Positions 13,780 to 25,259 of a stretch of DNA of 64,000 nucleotides are shown here, piece by piece. The stretch comes from Chrysoperla carnea (lineage: Eukaryota; Arthropoda; Insecta; Neuroptera; Chrysopidae). Where the stretch lies: NCBI RefSeq assembly GCF_905475395.1, contig NC_058339.1:36651172-36715171 (forward strand). Direction: 5' to 3'. Below the pieces are notes generated by a model, which did not search any database, had not been told where the DNA came from, and saw only the letters and a list, made by a program, of their open reading frames with translations. Numbering within the stretch: position 1 is the first letter of the stretch; each line of letters begins with the position of its first letter. The translations under genes were made by a program, and so were the position numbers.

Positions 13780-13998
13780 TCTTCCAAACTGAATCGATTA
13801 TGAAGATCATAGCCAATTTTTTAGTTTTTTCGAGTAGGGAACCTTAAGCTCGCACATGAATTACCTTTGAAAAGATAACAAAAAAATTAAAATCGGTTCA
13901 TCTGTTTAGATGCTACTATGCCACAGACAGAAATACACACAGACACACACACATAGCGGTCAAACTTATAACACCCCTTTTTTTAGTTGGGGGATTAA
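13780..13998. repeat. interspersed repeat, copy 2
   Basis: Contains AATCGGTTCATCTGTTTAGA, then CTATGCCACAGACAGAAATA, a CA-rich tract, CGGTCAAACTTATAACACCC and GTTGGGGGATTAAAAA. A more complete relative of the copy at 13360-13520. Confidence 0.55.
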
Positions 13999-14737
13999 AA
14001 AGGAAGATTCTATTCATATATGTACCTAGGAGGCGCCATTGTGTGTGGGAGGGGGGAGTACTCTTTACATAATAAAAGTAGAATCAAAGTTTTCTCTCTA
14101 AAAATAGAAAACGTTTAGTAATTATTCACTAAGTCATTACAAAATCAATAAGGAAAAGGAAACAAATTTGCCAAAAGAAACAAATTCTGGAATAATTATG
14201 CAGACAAAATTAAATTGATTAAACCGGAGATGTGAAGTTTTCATATTTTCAATCGTGTATATTTTGTTTTAGATAATATTATGTAAATTATATTCAAATC
14301 ACGTGAATCCTTTATGAATAAATAATGTCCGGTAAAATAATCAATAAAATACACTCAAATTTGTCATTGTTAAATTTCTAGGTCACAAAAATACATTTCA
14401 ATCAATTCATTTATAATCAAATCAAAATAGATGCTTTCATAAAATCGCTTTCCTATTGGCTTGATCAACATTGAGAAGTATAAAGACTTTCAAAACTTTT
14501 AATATTCCCGGAAATTTCAGCACTTTGATATCCCTTAAGTTATCATCCACATGGCCCGATTTAGCTATTTTGCCGCTCCGGACAAAAATAATTTTCGCCG
14601 GCCTTTACACTATTACCTAATTTATGAACTTGCTATTCTAAAGGTAGGATGTTATATATACTGAAATTGTGAAAAATTGTACTTTGATTGGTAACTTAAT
14701 ACTTCAAGAATGGAAATGGCTCTAATAATAATAACTT

Positions 14738-15036
14738 GCGCCCTGGTAGCTCAGTTGGTTAAGGAGTAACCGATTCCGTCCGCGGTATGCCCAGGGTAGC
14801 GGGTTCGATTCTCGCAGTCGCAACAAAATTAATTTAATTAATAGTTGTGATTAGCTGGTAGTGCAGTTGTGTAGTGCATGGTATACGCATTAAGGAGGTG
14901 CACTCAGCGTCTGAAATTGAGGAGCTGATAAATGAAATTATCAGCGGAAAGGTGGTAAAACACGTACATGGTATCACAATGTACTCTATAGCCTATGTGT
15001 GTCTTTCGTGGCCAGCCAATATAACCTAACCCAACC
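14738..15036 (+). mobile_element. full-length tRNA-derived SINE with perfect target-site duplication
   Basis: The tRNA-like head GCGCCCTGGTAGCTCAGTTG has an A box (TAGCTCAGTTGG, about 14747) and a B box (GGTTCGATTC, about 14802), giving an internal pol III promoter. The unrelated body ends ATAACCTAACCCAACC. It is bracketed by a perfect 15-bp direct repeat TAATAATAATAACTT at 14723-14737 and 15037-15051, the mark of LINE-driven insertion. Length 299 bp; it looks recent because the duplication is exact. Confidence 0.92.
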
Positions 15037-15494
15037 TAATAATAATAACTTAAGTCGACTTTTATTAAAATTTAATCATATACAGTTAATACAGTTAATG
15101 TGTGGAAAAAAATTCTCTAAACATATGATAAAATTGAAAAGAATGTGTCAATAACGAATTATAATAATAGAAAAAAATTATTAATACAAATTTCGAAATA
15201 ATAATTTTTAATCAATAAATATTACATTTTTTACGAGTTTTACGCCTGATTATTATTTAAAATTTAATAATTTTATAATAATATTAAAATAGGGTCAAGA
15301 TTTTTTCATTTTTATTATATTTTTTGTTTTGATTTAAATTTGTGTACATTATGAGAAGTTTCTAGTACTAAAACCGCTAATCGTAATTAAGTGAAAGGGA
15401 AAAATTAAAATGACTTTGTGTATGTACAATTACATAAAGTAAATATGTAACATTTTTAGATAATTTGTTATTTAGATATTGTATTTATTTTTGT

Positions 15495-15906
15495 ACTAGA
15501 GTGATACTCACCCGCTTCGCTGGGTTTAAAAGTAACGATTGATAAAGATTGCTTTCGCTTATCCCCTTTCTATAACACTCGAAATAATGGTAAGGATTGT
15601 TTTACATTGGTAAAATATATGTATGGTTTTCTATTTTTTAAAATGTATAATGGTCGTAATTAGTCATTGAGTATATCAGAAAAGATGGCCGTGAAATATT
15701 TTATATTGACTACTTTTACAGAAATCTGCTATAAGTTTTTTTTTTTATTAAAATGTCTTTATAAATTATATCTCATGTGTTATTCTGAAGGATGAGCTAT
15801 ATTGCTGTACAGTTTCATTAAAAACCATTCGCTAGTTTTAGCGTGAAAGCGTATCAAACAAACAAACAAACATGCTTACTTTCGCATTTGTAATATATAG
15901 TGATTT
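15495..15906 (+). mobile_element. single copy of the 4537-5507 repeat family
   Basis: Starts ACTAGAGTGATACTCACCCG and ends AGCGTGAAAGCGTATCAAAC plus CTTACTTTCGCATTTGTAAT. It aligns with 4537-5060 but lacks the 59-bp-arm hairpin. Confidence 0.65.
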
Positions 15907-16279
15907 TGTAAAGGTACATACACTTTGGTTATTACTGGTTAACAAACATAAAGGAAATGTTTTTTAGTGTATTATTAATGCATACGGACCTGTAATTTAA
16001 AAAAACTTCAACAGTCAGTACAGGCATTTTAATAAAACAGTTTTGACATAAATGAAGATGATTTATCTTTAAATTTCTTGATTTTCCGTTAACAGAAAAT
16101 TAAAATTGACACGTAGGTTTTATCCCAATGAGTGATTACTTAGCAAAATATTATACAGAATGTTAAGTAAGTCAGGGTAAAATATCTGGAGAATGGATTT
16201 GTCAAGTTGAAATAAGTCGAAAAATCCTTAGAAGTTTTTTGAGTAAACGCACGTGAATGAAATACGGGTTCATTAAATA

Positions 16280-16855
16280 TAATTTTTAATTTTAAAAAAA
16301 TATTTGGAAAATTAAATTTTTTGTTATAAGTACAGTTGTAGAAAAAAAGTTATAGAAAATAGAAAATTTTGTTTAATTATTCAGCTTTCGATATTTGGAA
16401 ATTCAAGGCTCATATCGAAAAATTATATTCTTATTTTTCGTCTACATTCATGAAGTTATAACAAAATTCATCATCAAAGTTGAAAATAACATAAAAATAA
16501 TTTTAACCCTAAATCTATCCTGCTCTTACATCCCTTATATGGACGGATACACTTGGTTTTTCCTTTTCTATGCCATTAATTATATGTTTACTATTAAAAA
16601 GTTTTTTTAAATTTGTTTTCATTCATTCCAAGTGAAAATTATCAAAATCTTTCAAAATATGTCGTTTTTTGAGATTCCTCCATAAGAGCCAATGTATTTT
16701 ATAACGATTTTCAATGACTTTTTTCTTAAAAATTTGCATGGATACCTAAGCTGAAATTTTAACCACATATTCTTTGAGTAAAAGTCTACCTATAAAAATT
16801 TTGAGTCTTTAAATGAAACATTGTTGTCATGCTCATACATTCTTAAGCATTATAA
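16280..16855. mobile_element. MITE family B copy
   Basis: Shares TTTTTCGTCTACATTCATGA and the ATAACAAAATTCATCATCAA block with the copies at 7915 and 30183, and ends GCTCATACATTCTTAAG. Limits are approximate. Confidence 0.55.
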
Positions 16856-16859
16856 AATA

Positions 16860-17730
16860 CACAATTTGTCATTGAAATGATGTTATGACGGTTTAATTAC
16901 TCCATCAATGTTAAAAAAATAATAATTATACATAATAATAATAATAATAATATATCTTTTTTTTTATTGTTGCAGTGTTTTCATCGACACAAAACCACAC
17001 AAGAAATGGTTCAAGGAAGACATGAATAAAAATATCCATACAAAAATTACAATTCAGTTTCTTTAATATTAAATAGAACTAGAACATTACATAACGCCGA
17101 ATACAATTTTATATAATACAAAATGACGTTTCGTAAGATATTTTTTAATCGAATAACAGATGACTTAAAAAAACGGGAATTATTACCGTTGAAATTAATA
17201 TTTTTTATACATGCATCTAGTAAGTAATATTTTAGTGAAGAACCAAAAAATCGTCTCCAATGTCCAAAAAACGCCTCCAAATGTAATAGATAATTCTACA
17301 AAAACCTTATCGCCGTATTAAGCTGCTCTTGGGTTTTTTTACTGCGGTTAACTTTACTTAGAATAAATTCAAAAATAAGACTTAGATCAAAAGCTCATTC
17401 AACATTAAAGAAAGTTCACAAAATTGCATTTGCCATAGTGAAGTTTAACACAAAAAATTATGATTAGAAATTAGATTGATATTTCTTTGCTTACGTGTTT
17501 ATCTCAGATAAACATATCATAAATTTACCTAATAAATCTTTTTTTGTTCTAAAACTCATGAATATTAGAGTCGTTTTTTGTTCTTGGTTGTATATTCAAA
17601 GCATTCCAATATTTTTCTTAAATAATTCTGAATATTAAAATGCGAATGGATCGGAATGCATTGAATATAAAAAATATTTTGTAATTGTAGCTGTTATTGA
17701 TGAAAATTATTTAATTTTTTTTAATTTTAG
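16860..17730. other. no exon identified before the transporter gene
   Basis: A strong acceptor-like site (TTTTTTTTATTGTTGCAG) ends at 16976, but the frame after it has no matching donor. The missing 5' transporter exon is not convincingly here. A (AAT)n tract lies at 16935-16955. Confidence 0.4.
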
Positions 17731-20700
17731 CCATATTGGTATTATATCCATATTTAACAATTCATATGAGAGAATTAGGAATAAATGTTAAAGAAACAGC
17801 AATTATGTCAGCTGTTATACCATTTATTGCAATTATTATGCCACCGGTTGCAGGAATGTTAGCTGATAAAATTGGAAATTTTCGTGTAAGTATTATCTAT
17901 TACGTCTTTGAATTGATATTCGTATAACAATCATAAATTGATACTCCTATTCTATATACACAATGTTATTACTTATATGGTATACAAGTTGCATACTATT
18001 TCTAAAATAAATCATAATTCGTATAAATGATGATCGCAATAAAAACTTTGTGACTTCACACTGCTTCTTATTTAACTATTATTTAATGATTTATATGAGT
18101 TTTTAAGAGCATAAGGTTTTATATCTATGGACGTATGGAAGAGGGAGGGGAAGCAAGACCATACATTTGGCCTCCTGAATCAGGATTTACCATTGATTTA
18201 TTAGTATTCCAAAATACTTTTTCATTTATGAAATTATTAAGCTCAAAATTTCGAATGTTCCCTACTCTAGATCAAAAATTTCGTTTTGGCGCCCTCCTCC
18301 TTAGGCCAAAAAAAAAGTTCGCTCATGTTTACCTCCCCCTTAATTGGAGACCATATGGACTGAAAAGTACCTTAAAAAGGTACTTTTTTGAAGAAAAAGA
18401 AAAATAGTAATTAATTTATAGTAAATTGGAAAAAATCAAATTCGAGGAAAGGCGAAAAATACGCAGCCCCGCAAATTTCGATATTTTGTGGGGAAAAAAT
18501 ATATTGGACATAACTATTTGGTATTTGGTTAAATTTTACGAAGCCTTTAACGGGGTGTCAGTCCTTAGCGAAATCCTTGTTTATTATAGTCGTCACTTCT
18601 TGAGCTAGAACGCCAACCGATTTTTCAAATAAGGAAATGAATCATTCTAGTTTTTAATTTTCTTAATTTTTTTCAGATGTTACTAGCATTTTTCTCGACA
18701 TTAGGTGGTCCCGTAGCACTTTTATTACTTCTAGTACCTGTCGGACGTCTAACAATAACATATCCAGAATCTGTTATCCTGGATTTATCATGTTCACAAA
18801 ATGGATCGTTACATGTAAGCACAGATGAACGTAATTACAGCTGTGAACCAATTAACTCAAATACAGAGAACGAAATCGATATACATGTTGAATCGTGTGG
18901 TTTGAGTTGTAGCATCGATTACAATAATTATAGCGAAGATGATATTCTATTATCACGTGAAATTGAAATACAAGAAAAAAATGGACGTACCCTACAAATG
19001 GTTTATTATCCAAATGTAGAAATACATGTAGAAGAACCTTTAGATCTTTCAGAACAGAGTCGAAAGTTACGAAATAATGAACTATTTCAACAAACGATTC
19101 GTATGATTAATAAAAATACGATTTATTTTCCATTGGAAAACTATCATTTTATTTGTAAGTCATATGAAAATAGTACAATCGATTGTGAATTGAATAGTAA
19201 CAATACTCAAATTTTGAATACGTTTCGTGGAACAATTTTACCAATGCCACGTGGTACACATTCGAGCTATGAAATGGATAATTTAATACGAGAATTTCCA
19301 TTGTTGTGGTTGTCAAAAAATAGGAAAAGTATACATAGAACGCCAGTGTGTCATGAAAAATCGAAGGTGAGTATCGTTCAGTAGCATCGGCTCATAGTTT
19401 TTAATTCATGGATGTCATTTTGTGCTTCGCATAAGATTTAATTGTTGGTTTAAATTTTTTTATGAATTTTTGTAGCCCCACCCCTCTAAACACAGATGCA
19501 GAGAGGTAATTTCACGATCCAAAAAATAAGAATAACTATTCGACCAGTCAACAAATGCACCCGATTTTTATACTTTTTGGGTCAAAATTACCTTATATAG
19601 TGAGTTTTGTCGAAATTAGAGATAGCAAAAATTTTTCGATTTTTTGCAATTTTTTTAAGGGGTACCCCTTTGAAAAAATCGAGAAAAACATAAAAAAAAA
19701 CTTTGTTTTGGAATTTGTTGAAACTCGGTGGAGGGGGTAATTTTGATCCAAAAAGTATAAAAATCGGGTTAATTTAAGCCATATTGGTATTATATCCATA
19801 TTTAACAATTCATATGAGAGAATTAGGAATAAATGTTAAAGAAACAGCAATTATGTCAGCTGTTATACCATTTATTGCAATTATTATGCCACCGGTTGCA
19901 TGCTTAATGATTGGATGCAGACTTTCTGAGATATCGCAATATTTGGATCGATTTTAGCCCGTATCTCAAAAACTATTCGACCAGTCAACAAATGCACCCC
20001 ATTTTTGTATTTTTTGGGTCAAAATTACCTTATATACTGAGTTTTATCGAAATTCGAGATAGCAAAAATTTTTCGATGAGTTTTTCGAAAGTTTCATAAA
20101 TTTATCACTACATCAGTACCTACACAGCTACTGTCTAGTCGATGCCTGTTCCGATAACTTCGGAAGTTGGGCCAAAAATTTCTTTTTTCATTCAGTCAAG
20201 ATCAAAAATTTCTGTTTTGCCTACATCTTGAGCCAAAAGCTCAGTACGCTCATTTATTTAAACATATAGAAACTACAAGGAAAATATTTATCGAATTTGA
20301 TTTTTTTTAGGTAATGGTATCATTAATCACAGAAACAGATTCACGAATAAAATTAGAAAATTGTCAATCAAGATGTTTGGCTTTAACACCACGTAAAAAT
20401 TTATGTAGTAATTTAAAAGTCGTAAAAGAACGTAATATTCAATTAACATTTTGGAGTTACTTACTTGTGCGTGTTTTAATTGGAGTTGTTGGTGGAACAG
20501 CATTTGCAATGTTTGAGGGAGCTGTAATTGCAGTTTTACGTGAACATAAAGCTGATTATGGTTTACAACGTGTTTACGCTTCACTTGGTGGAATGATTAG
20601 TTCACCATTATCCGGGTGGATGATTGATTTTGCAAGTGCGGGAAAAGGTTACACCGATTTTAGGTAGAAAACGTGAATGCTTATGAATTTACAATGGATC

Positions 20701-22890
20701 AGTTTCGAATTATGTTTGTCCGATTTATTTTGAGTCAAACAATTTTGAGACCAAGTTTAATTTAACTGATTTGATTTTTTAATTCAATTGTGCTATTAGG
20801 CTCGAAAACACACTTTGAAGTTCTCAAGATTGACCTCTCTAAAATCACTCGTGTGTAGCTTCCATTATAGACCGGGAACAGTAAATGCAGGATGAAAAAC
20901 TTGACGATGGGCAAATCTTCGGAATTTACTTTCCGAATTCTAACAAAATTTGCCACCTTCTTCTTCTCCTTAAAGGTGAAATGGTATCTTTGAACAGAAC
21001 CAAGTAATTTGATGTTCTTATCATGAAAGAAGTTCTGAAGTCCACAAAACCAGAAAGATTTCTCGGGAAAAATATGAAATAATTATAAACTGTACCATTG
21101 CAAAAAAAATCTAGACTTTTTATTTCCCATTAAATTAACTTTACTTTTACTTTATTTTAGGCCAGCATTTTGGCTCTACGCTATATTAAAAGTAACTACC
21201 GGATTTTTAATTTTATTAATTCGATTAGACTTCAAACAACCTGCAAAAAATGTTGTGGTTGATGTGAAAACAGTTTTACGAAACGCTGAAATGATTGCTT
21301 TGTTATTAGCATGCTTTATTTTGGGTAAATATTAAAGAGAAATCGAAATAACTTTAAGAAAACTTATAATAAAATTTTGTTTCAGGAACGGCATGGGGAT
21401 ATATTGAAAGTTTCCTATTTTGGTTATTGCAAGATCTTGGTGGTTCCCGATCACTTATGGGTATTACAATCACTGTCGGTGGAATATTTGGTATCCCATT
21501 ATTGGTAATGTCTGGACCCATAATTGATAAAATTGGACATGCAAACGTTCTATTTATTGGCTTTGTATTTTATGCAATACGATTAATGGGATACTCATTA
21601 TTGTATAATGCATGGTATTGCCTGATATTTGAGGCTATGGAAAGTGTTACGACGGGCTTAGCATTTACAGCGGCAGTCACTTATGCAGCGAAACTATCAA
21701 CGACTACAACTGATACTAGTATTCAAGGACTTTTGGGTGGTTTATATTTTGGAGTAGGTAAGTAGTTTAAATAGGCATGTAGTAGAACAGCTTCACGTAT
21801 CCTCCAAGGGTTATATTTCGCTTTCACAGCTCTTTGACTGACAAAAAAAACTATGTCCCATACACGGTTAAAAATACATGGCGTTTAATACAATGCTAAT
21901 ATGGTAAAGAGACAGATACTATGATTTCTATGTCAGGCGTAGGTAATATTACAGTATTGAATAGTGCTATCCACCAGAAGTATCGGTTCACACCGATTGA
22001 GAGAGTGATATGGACAACAAATTTCTTACCGTGTAGCTCCTGACTCCTCCTGATTGCATTCCATTTCCTAAGAAATAAATTGGTAGTGACTGCTCCTCTC
22101 TTCAATTCTCACTTTGTAAGGAATTCCTCGTGTTGGTGGAAGAGCTAGCTAGCGGTTTTAAGCCGATCGTGGCCTAGCGGACAGGATGAGAAAGAAGAGC
22201 TTCTCGCATCTCCTGAAAATTATATTTCTCATATCTTTCTTGAAACAGTTCTGATTATATTATAAGAATGAGAGATTTTGGCAATAAACAAGAAACTTCG
22301 ACCACAAAATTTGATAGTAACCAAATCTAAAATATTTCCAGTTGTCTTTTACCTTTTATCGCGTAGAAACAAAAAATAAGTTCTTTGGTTTAATTTTTTA
22401 AAACAAAAATTTAATTATTTAAAATTAATGCTTTAATAATATTTTGTCAGGTAAAGGTTCGGGCAGTTTGATTGGAGGATTTATGATCTCAGCTATTGGA
22501 GCACGTGAAACATATCAAGTATTCTCAGCTGTAACATTTATCACTGGTGTTGCATATTTCTTATTCAACCATTTCTACTTAAGACAGCGTGCTACGGAAG
22601 GAAATGAAATTTGTAAAAAAGAAAAACCAATACCGACACCAATTGAACATAATATTGTAGAAACAAATGAAAAACTCAATGGTGATTTAAAAGCTGTACA
22701 ATATACAAAAGAAACTGAAAGTAAAAAGAATAATAAAGAAAAATTGAACGCAACAGAAAATTTAGGTTTTGAGAAAGATGAACATGAAGATTTAGAAAAG
22801 AATGAAAAAATTGTTAATAATGGACAAGTGAATTTAGGTTTTAAGGATGATGACAATAAAGTGAAAAATAATGAAAACAAAGTGCACTAG
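17731..22890 (+). CDS. MFSD6-like major facilitator superfamily transporter (5' exon missing)
   Basis: Multi-pass membrane carrier; substrate unknown. Coding exons read by splice sites and frame: 17731-17885, 18677-19366, 20311-20663, 21161-21324, 21386-21757, 22451-22890 (stop), joining in phase to about 724 residues. The first exon here starts two-thirds through a codon, so an upstream exon with the start and much of TM1 exists but was not found. Exon 17731 encodes the end of TM1, TM2 and the MFS loop-2 motif (GMLADKIGNFR). The next exon has TM3 followed by a long Cys-rich loop with several N-x-S/T sites (about 200 residues), as in MFSD6 relatives. Exon 20311 has the family block ADYGLQRVYASLGG. 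Later exons give TM6-TM12. The C-terminal tail, about 90 residues, is rich in Lys, Glu and Asn and repeats NLGF. Poly(A) signal at 22980. Family assignment is firm; orthology to a named gene is not. Confidence 0.88.
19558..19770. repeat. fold-back repeat next to the duplicated exon
   Basis: The stretch 19558-19613 recurs as a reverse complement at about 19712-19770 (shared core ACCCGATTTTTATACTTTTT), giving a hairpin with arms near 58 bp. It ends 8 bases before the exon copy. A second, single-arm copy of the same sequence lies at 19967-20090 on the other side of the exon copy. Confidence 0.7.
19779..19900 (+). pseudogene. exact 122-bp duplicate of the transporter exon 17731-17852, inside a later intron
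   Basis: These 122 bases are identical to 17731-17852, the first 122 bases of the 155-bp exon that encodes TM1/TM2 of the MFSD6-like protein. The copy starts at the exon border (preceded by TTTAAG instead of TTTTAG) and stops short, so the last 33 bases of the exon and its splice donor are missing. Continued reading runs into a stop soon after. It lies downstream of the TM3 exon, so inclusion would be out of order. It is therefore a dead partial exon copy, or a recent rearrangement or assembly error. Identity of 122/122 argues for recent origin. Confidence 0.85.
19967..20090. repeat. second, half copy of the fold-back repeat
   Basis: It shares about 110 bases with 19533-19640 (both contain AACTATTCGACCAGTCAACA) with few differences, in the same orientation, and lacks the inverted second arm. 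Together the two copies bracket the duplicated transporter exon. Confidence 0.7.
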
Positions 22891-22979
22891 TTTAAAACAG
22901 GGCTTTAAATTGTAGCTTAATTTAATTAATATTTTGTTTTTTATATATTTGATCTCCATGATGTTTGTATTCCTTGATA

Positions 22980-22985
22980 AATAAA
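22980..22985 (+). terminator. poly(A) signal of the MFSD6-like gene
   Basis: AATAAA lies 90 bases after the stop codon of the transporter gene, the expected position for a short insect 3' UTR. Confidence 0.5.
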
Positions 22986-24611
22986 ATGAAACAGCATATT
23001 TCAACGGCAAAATTAAAAGCTGGCCGAAACTATAGGCCGAAACTATTTTAAAAAAATTTTTGGTGTTCGAAAAAGGCCTACTTTAAATCAATTCACTCTA
23101 TTCGTTCAGAAATGCTGTCAGCAAATCTGATATCCCAGCTTTTGAAATCTCAAAATTTCGAGATAATATTGAAAATACGAAATTAAATGAATATAAAGTT
23201 GCAAACTTATTTGTAGAAGAAATGGTAACAATATTGAGTGCACGAGGAACATATTTCTGGTTCCAAGCATCAAACAATCATTTATTGTTACTTTTCTTTT
23301 TACAAGAAACTATCCAATTTTCGCTGAACTGAGCCTAAGCAAACACAATAACGTTTCACATAAAATAGGCGTTTCTTTTTTCAATGTTTCGAATACGATT
23401 CTATATTATTTATTATTTATTCACTAGAATGCATATAATTTTAAACGTCAAGTCTTTCGGTTATATAAGCGATGTTTATTTATGATACAATGGCGTAAAC
23501 TATAAAGATACAATTTGCCGAGTAATCTTAATGAAAAGAGAATTGAAAAAAATAGACTTGCACCAGGAATGTGTTTAGAGCTCGTATAGCCAAATTGGCA
23601 AGGTGCTTAGCATGAATTCAAGAGATCCGAGTTCTAGTTCTGGTGTGGGTGTATTCTTTTCAAGTCTCTTTTCATTACGGTTTTATATATTTCGGGGACG
23701 ATAAATACAAGGTAAAAAATCGCAATGCTAGTATGGTATATTGTTGTAAGATACGAGGATGGCGTTTCGGTAAATATTAATCTGTACAACTGGGGAAATA
23801 ATTTGCCTCTTAACGGGCTATAGGAAAAGAAATTTTGTCTTCCATTGAATAAGATAAAGAATAAAATAAAAATTTATTTTTAAAACTTAAGATTCTATAA
23901 ATTTAAAATATGTTTTTAATCAATTTTATTATTAAAACTCAGCAAACCTGAAAACATATAAACAAGCTGTTTAATTTTATTTAATCATTCTTTTTAATAT
24001 TTCAACAAGTGATTAATTTTTATTTAAATAATTAAAATGGCGAGTGAAACTATTTAAAAAAAAAAAAAAAGAGAGATTTTATTATATTAAAAAAATGTTT
24101 GTAAATACAAAATAAAAAATAGATTTTATTGTATAAATTTTATAAATTATCAAAATATTATTTTTAATAAAAATAAAAAAAGTATTTTTAATTTTGTTTA
24201 TTTTTTTATTTTGAGGGTATCATTTTGCTATCTTTAGTTTTGTACCAATAATAATTTCTTCATAGGCATCTCAAAATTTTTATTAGTTTACATTTTTTTA
24301 AGGCAAGGTTCAATAACTTTTATAAAATTTTAAAAGTATCATTTTTTAAGTAGCTATATCCAGAAAGCAACAAAGGCTTTAACTGAGAATTTATAATAAT
24401 GAATCGAGCAAATATTTAATATAATGAACTGAATGACTCAATGTATATGGCAACTATCATATCATTCATGCAATAATAATTAAATTTCAATACATTGATA
24501 ACATAACGTACTCCCGTAGGAATTGAATAAATTACCATAATAAAAAAAGGATAGGTCCGTCTTCAAAATACAATATAGACTAGATTGGATTAAAGGGATC
24601 TGTCTGCAATG
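22986..24611. other. intergenic, one SINE head, no gene seen
   Basis: Apart from the tRNA-like head at 23576-23653 this is AT-rich spacer with no coding signal. Confidence 0.5.
23576..23653 (+). mobile_element. tRNA-derived SINE head, family 2, diverged
   Basis: CTCGTATAGCCAAATTGGCA, then GATCCGAGTTCTAGTTC, aligns base for base with the head at 45211-45284. A-box and B-box positions are kept, but the B box is altered (GAGTTCTAGTTC). Not a working tRNA: the acceptor stem does not close. Confidence 0.6.
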
Positions 24612-24803
24612 TTAAAATTCACTTCCAGGCCTGTAATCAAGTGCTTTGTCATACATATTATAAAATCTATTAGCCTCTCTTAAACTTTTGCATTGCGATA
24701 AGTATTTCCAACTCTTACTAAAGCCCATTATTCTTTCGTTGTTTAATTCCACCCCTTTTGCCAAAACATTTAGAAGTTCTTGTTTTATCGTTTCTCCTTC
24801 CAT
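24612..24803 (-). CDS. small ORF, 63 aa, unknown (possible 3' coding exon or gene remnant)
   Basis: Minus-strand ORF starting at an ATG in GTGATATGG. It has a plausible charged, helical sequence (LLNVLAKGVELNNERIMGFS, then WKYLSQCKSLREANRFYNMY). The open frame extends upstream to about 24854 (QLQKLEDRKIKLLQSD), with an AG just before it that could be a splice acceptor, so this may be the last exon of a longer coiled-coil protein. No upstream exon was found and the family is not recognised. Could be a degraded gene. Confidence 0.3.
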   Translation of the reverse strand: MEGETIKQELLNVLAKGVELNNERIMGFSKSWKYLSQCKSLREANRFYNMYDKALDYRPGSEF

Positions 24804-24901
24804 ATCACTTTGCAGTAGTTTTATTTTTCGATCTTCGAGTTTTTGAAGTTGACCTCACCATCACAATGACACAACTGCCAAAATCAAAACTGTCAATATG
24901 A

Positions 24902-25198
24902 TGTGGGCAAGCAACAATATTGTTGAAGTTTCTCGCAGTTTGGTTGCGCTTACGCCAAAAAAGTACAGTGGAAGAGTGTAGTGACAAAAAGTTGGAATTA
25001 GAGTTGCAGTGCTCTGCAGATACAAATTATTTAAGATATTCTGTGCCAAGTCAGTCATCTTTTGATGGCCAGGGTTTCCACAAATATACTTATAAACCTA
25101 CTGTGTATCAATATTGCAATAATAGGTGGGCTTACTTTGAAAACAAAGTTCTTTGCGAATCCAAACATCATGGAAGTTTAACTTGCGTAAATAAATAA
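24902..25198 (+). CDS. ORF without its own ATG, possible terminal exon of an unknown protein
   Basis: Open frame from 24902 to a TAA at 25196-25198, followed by AATAAA at 25242. There is no in-frame ATG near its start, but splice-acceptor-like AGs occur at 24911 and about 24940 (TTTCTCGCAG). The peptide has spaced cysteines and many Tyr (SADTNYLRYSVPSQSSFDGQ, later YQYCNNRWAYFENKVLCESK), unlike a random AT-rich frame. It runs divergently from the ORF at 24612-24803. Unrecognised; gene fragment, pseudogene or chance. Confidence 0.25.
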   Translation, partial: CGQATILLKFLAVWLRLRQKSTVEECSDKKLELELQCSADTNYLRYSVPSQSSFDGQGFHKYTYKPTVYQYCNNRWAYFENKVLCESKHHGSLTCVNK

Positions 25199-25259
25199 TA
25201 TTTTAATTATTTACATGTGTACTTTTTTGTTGAGTTTCATCAATAAACAATTTCTAATG

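Noticed and set aside
14738-14822. tRNA gene
   Set aside because: A and B boxes are present but the acceptor ends do not pair, and a SINE body, LINE-like tail and target-site duplication follow.
16395-16610. 71-aa ORF sharing a peptide with the frame at 30176-30385
   Set aside because: The shared peptide comes from two copies of a non-coding repeat (MITE B), not from a conserved protein.
16977-17070. exon after the strong acceptor TTTTATTGTTGCAG
   Set aside because: The open frame (VFIDTKPHKKWFKEDMNKN) has no splice donor before its stop and no similarity to MFS N-termini.
19779-19900. mutually exclusive alternative exon
   Set aside because: The copy lacks the donor and the last 33 bases, runs into a stop, and lies after the TM3 exon, so it cannot replace the original.
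24861-25058. 65-aa hydrophobic minus-strand ORF upstream of the 24612-24803 frame
   Set aside because: Same frame but separated by two stop codons, and it overlaps the better plus-strand frame; treated as a shadow.
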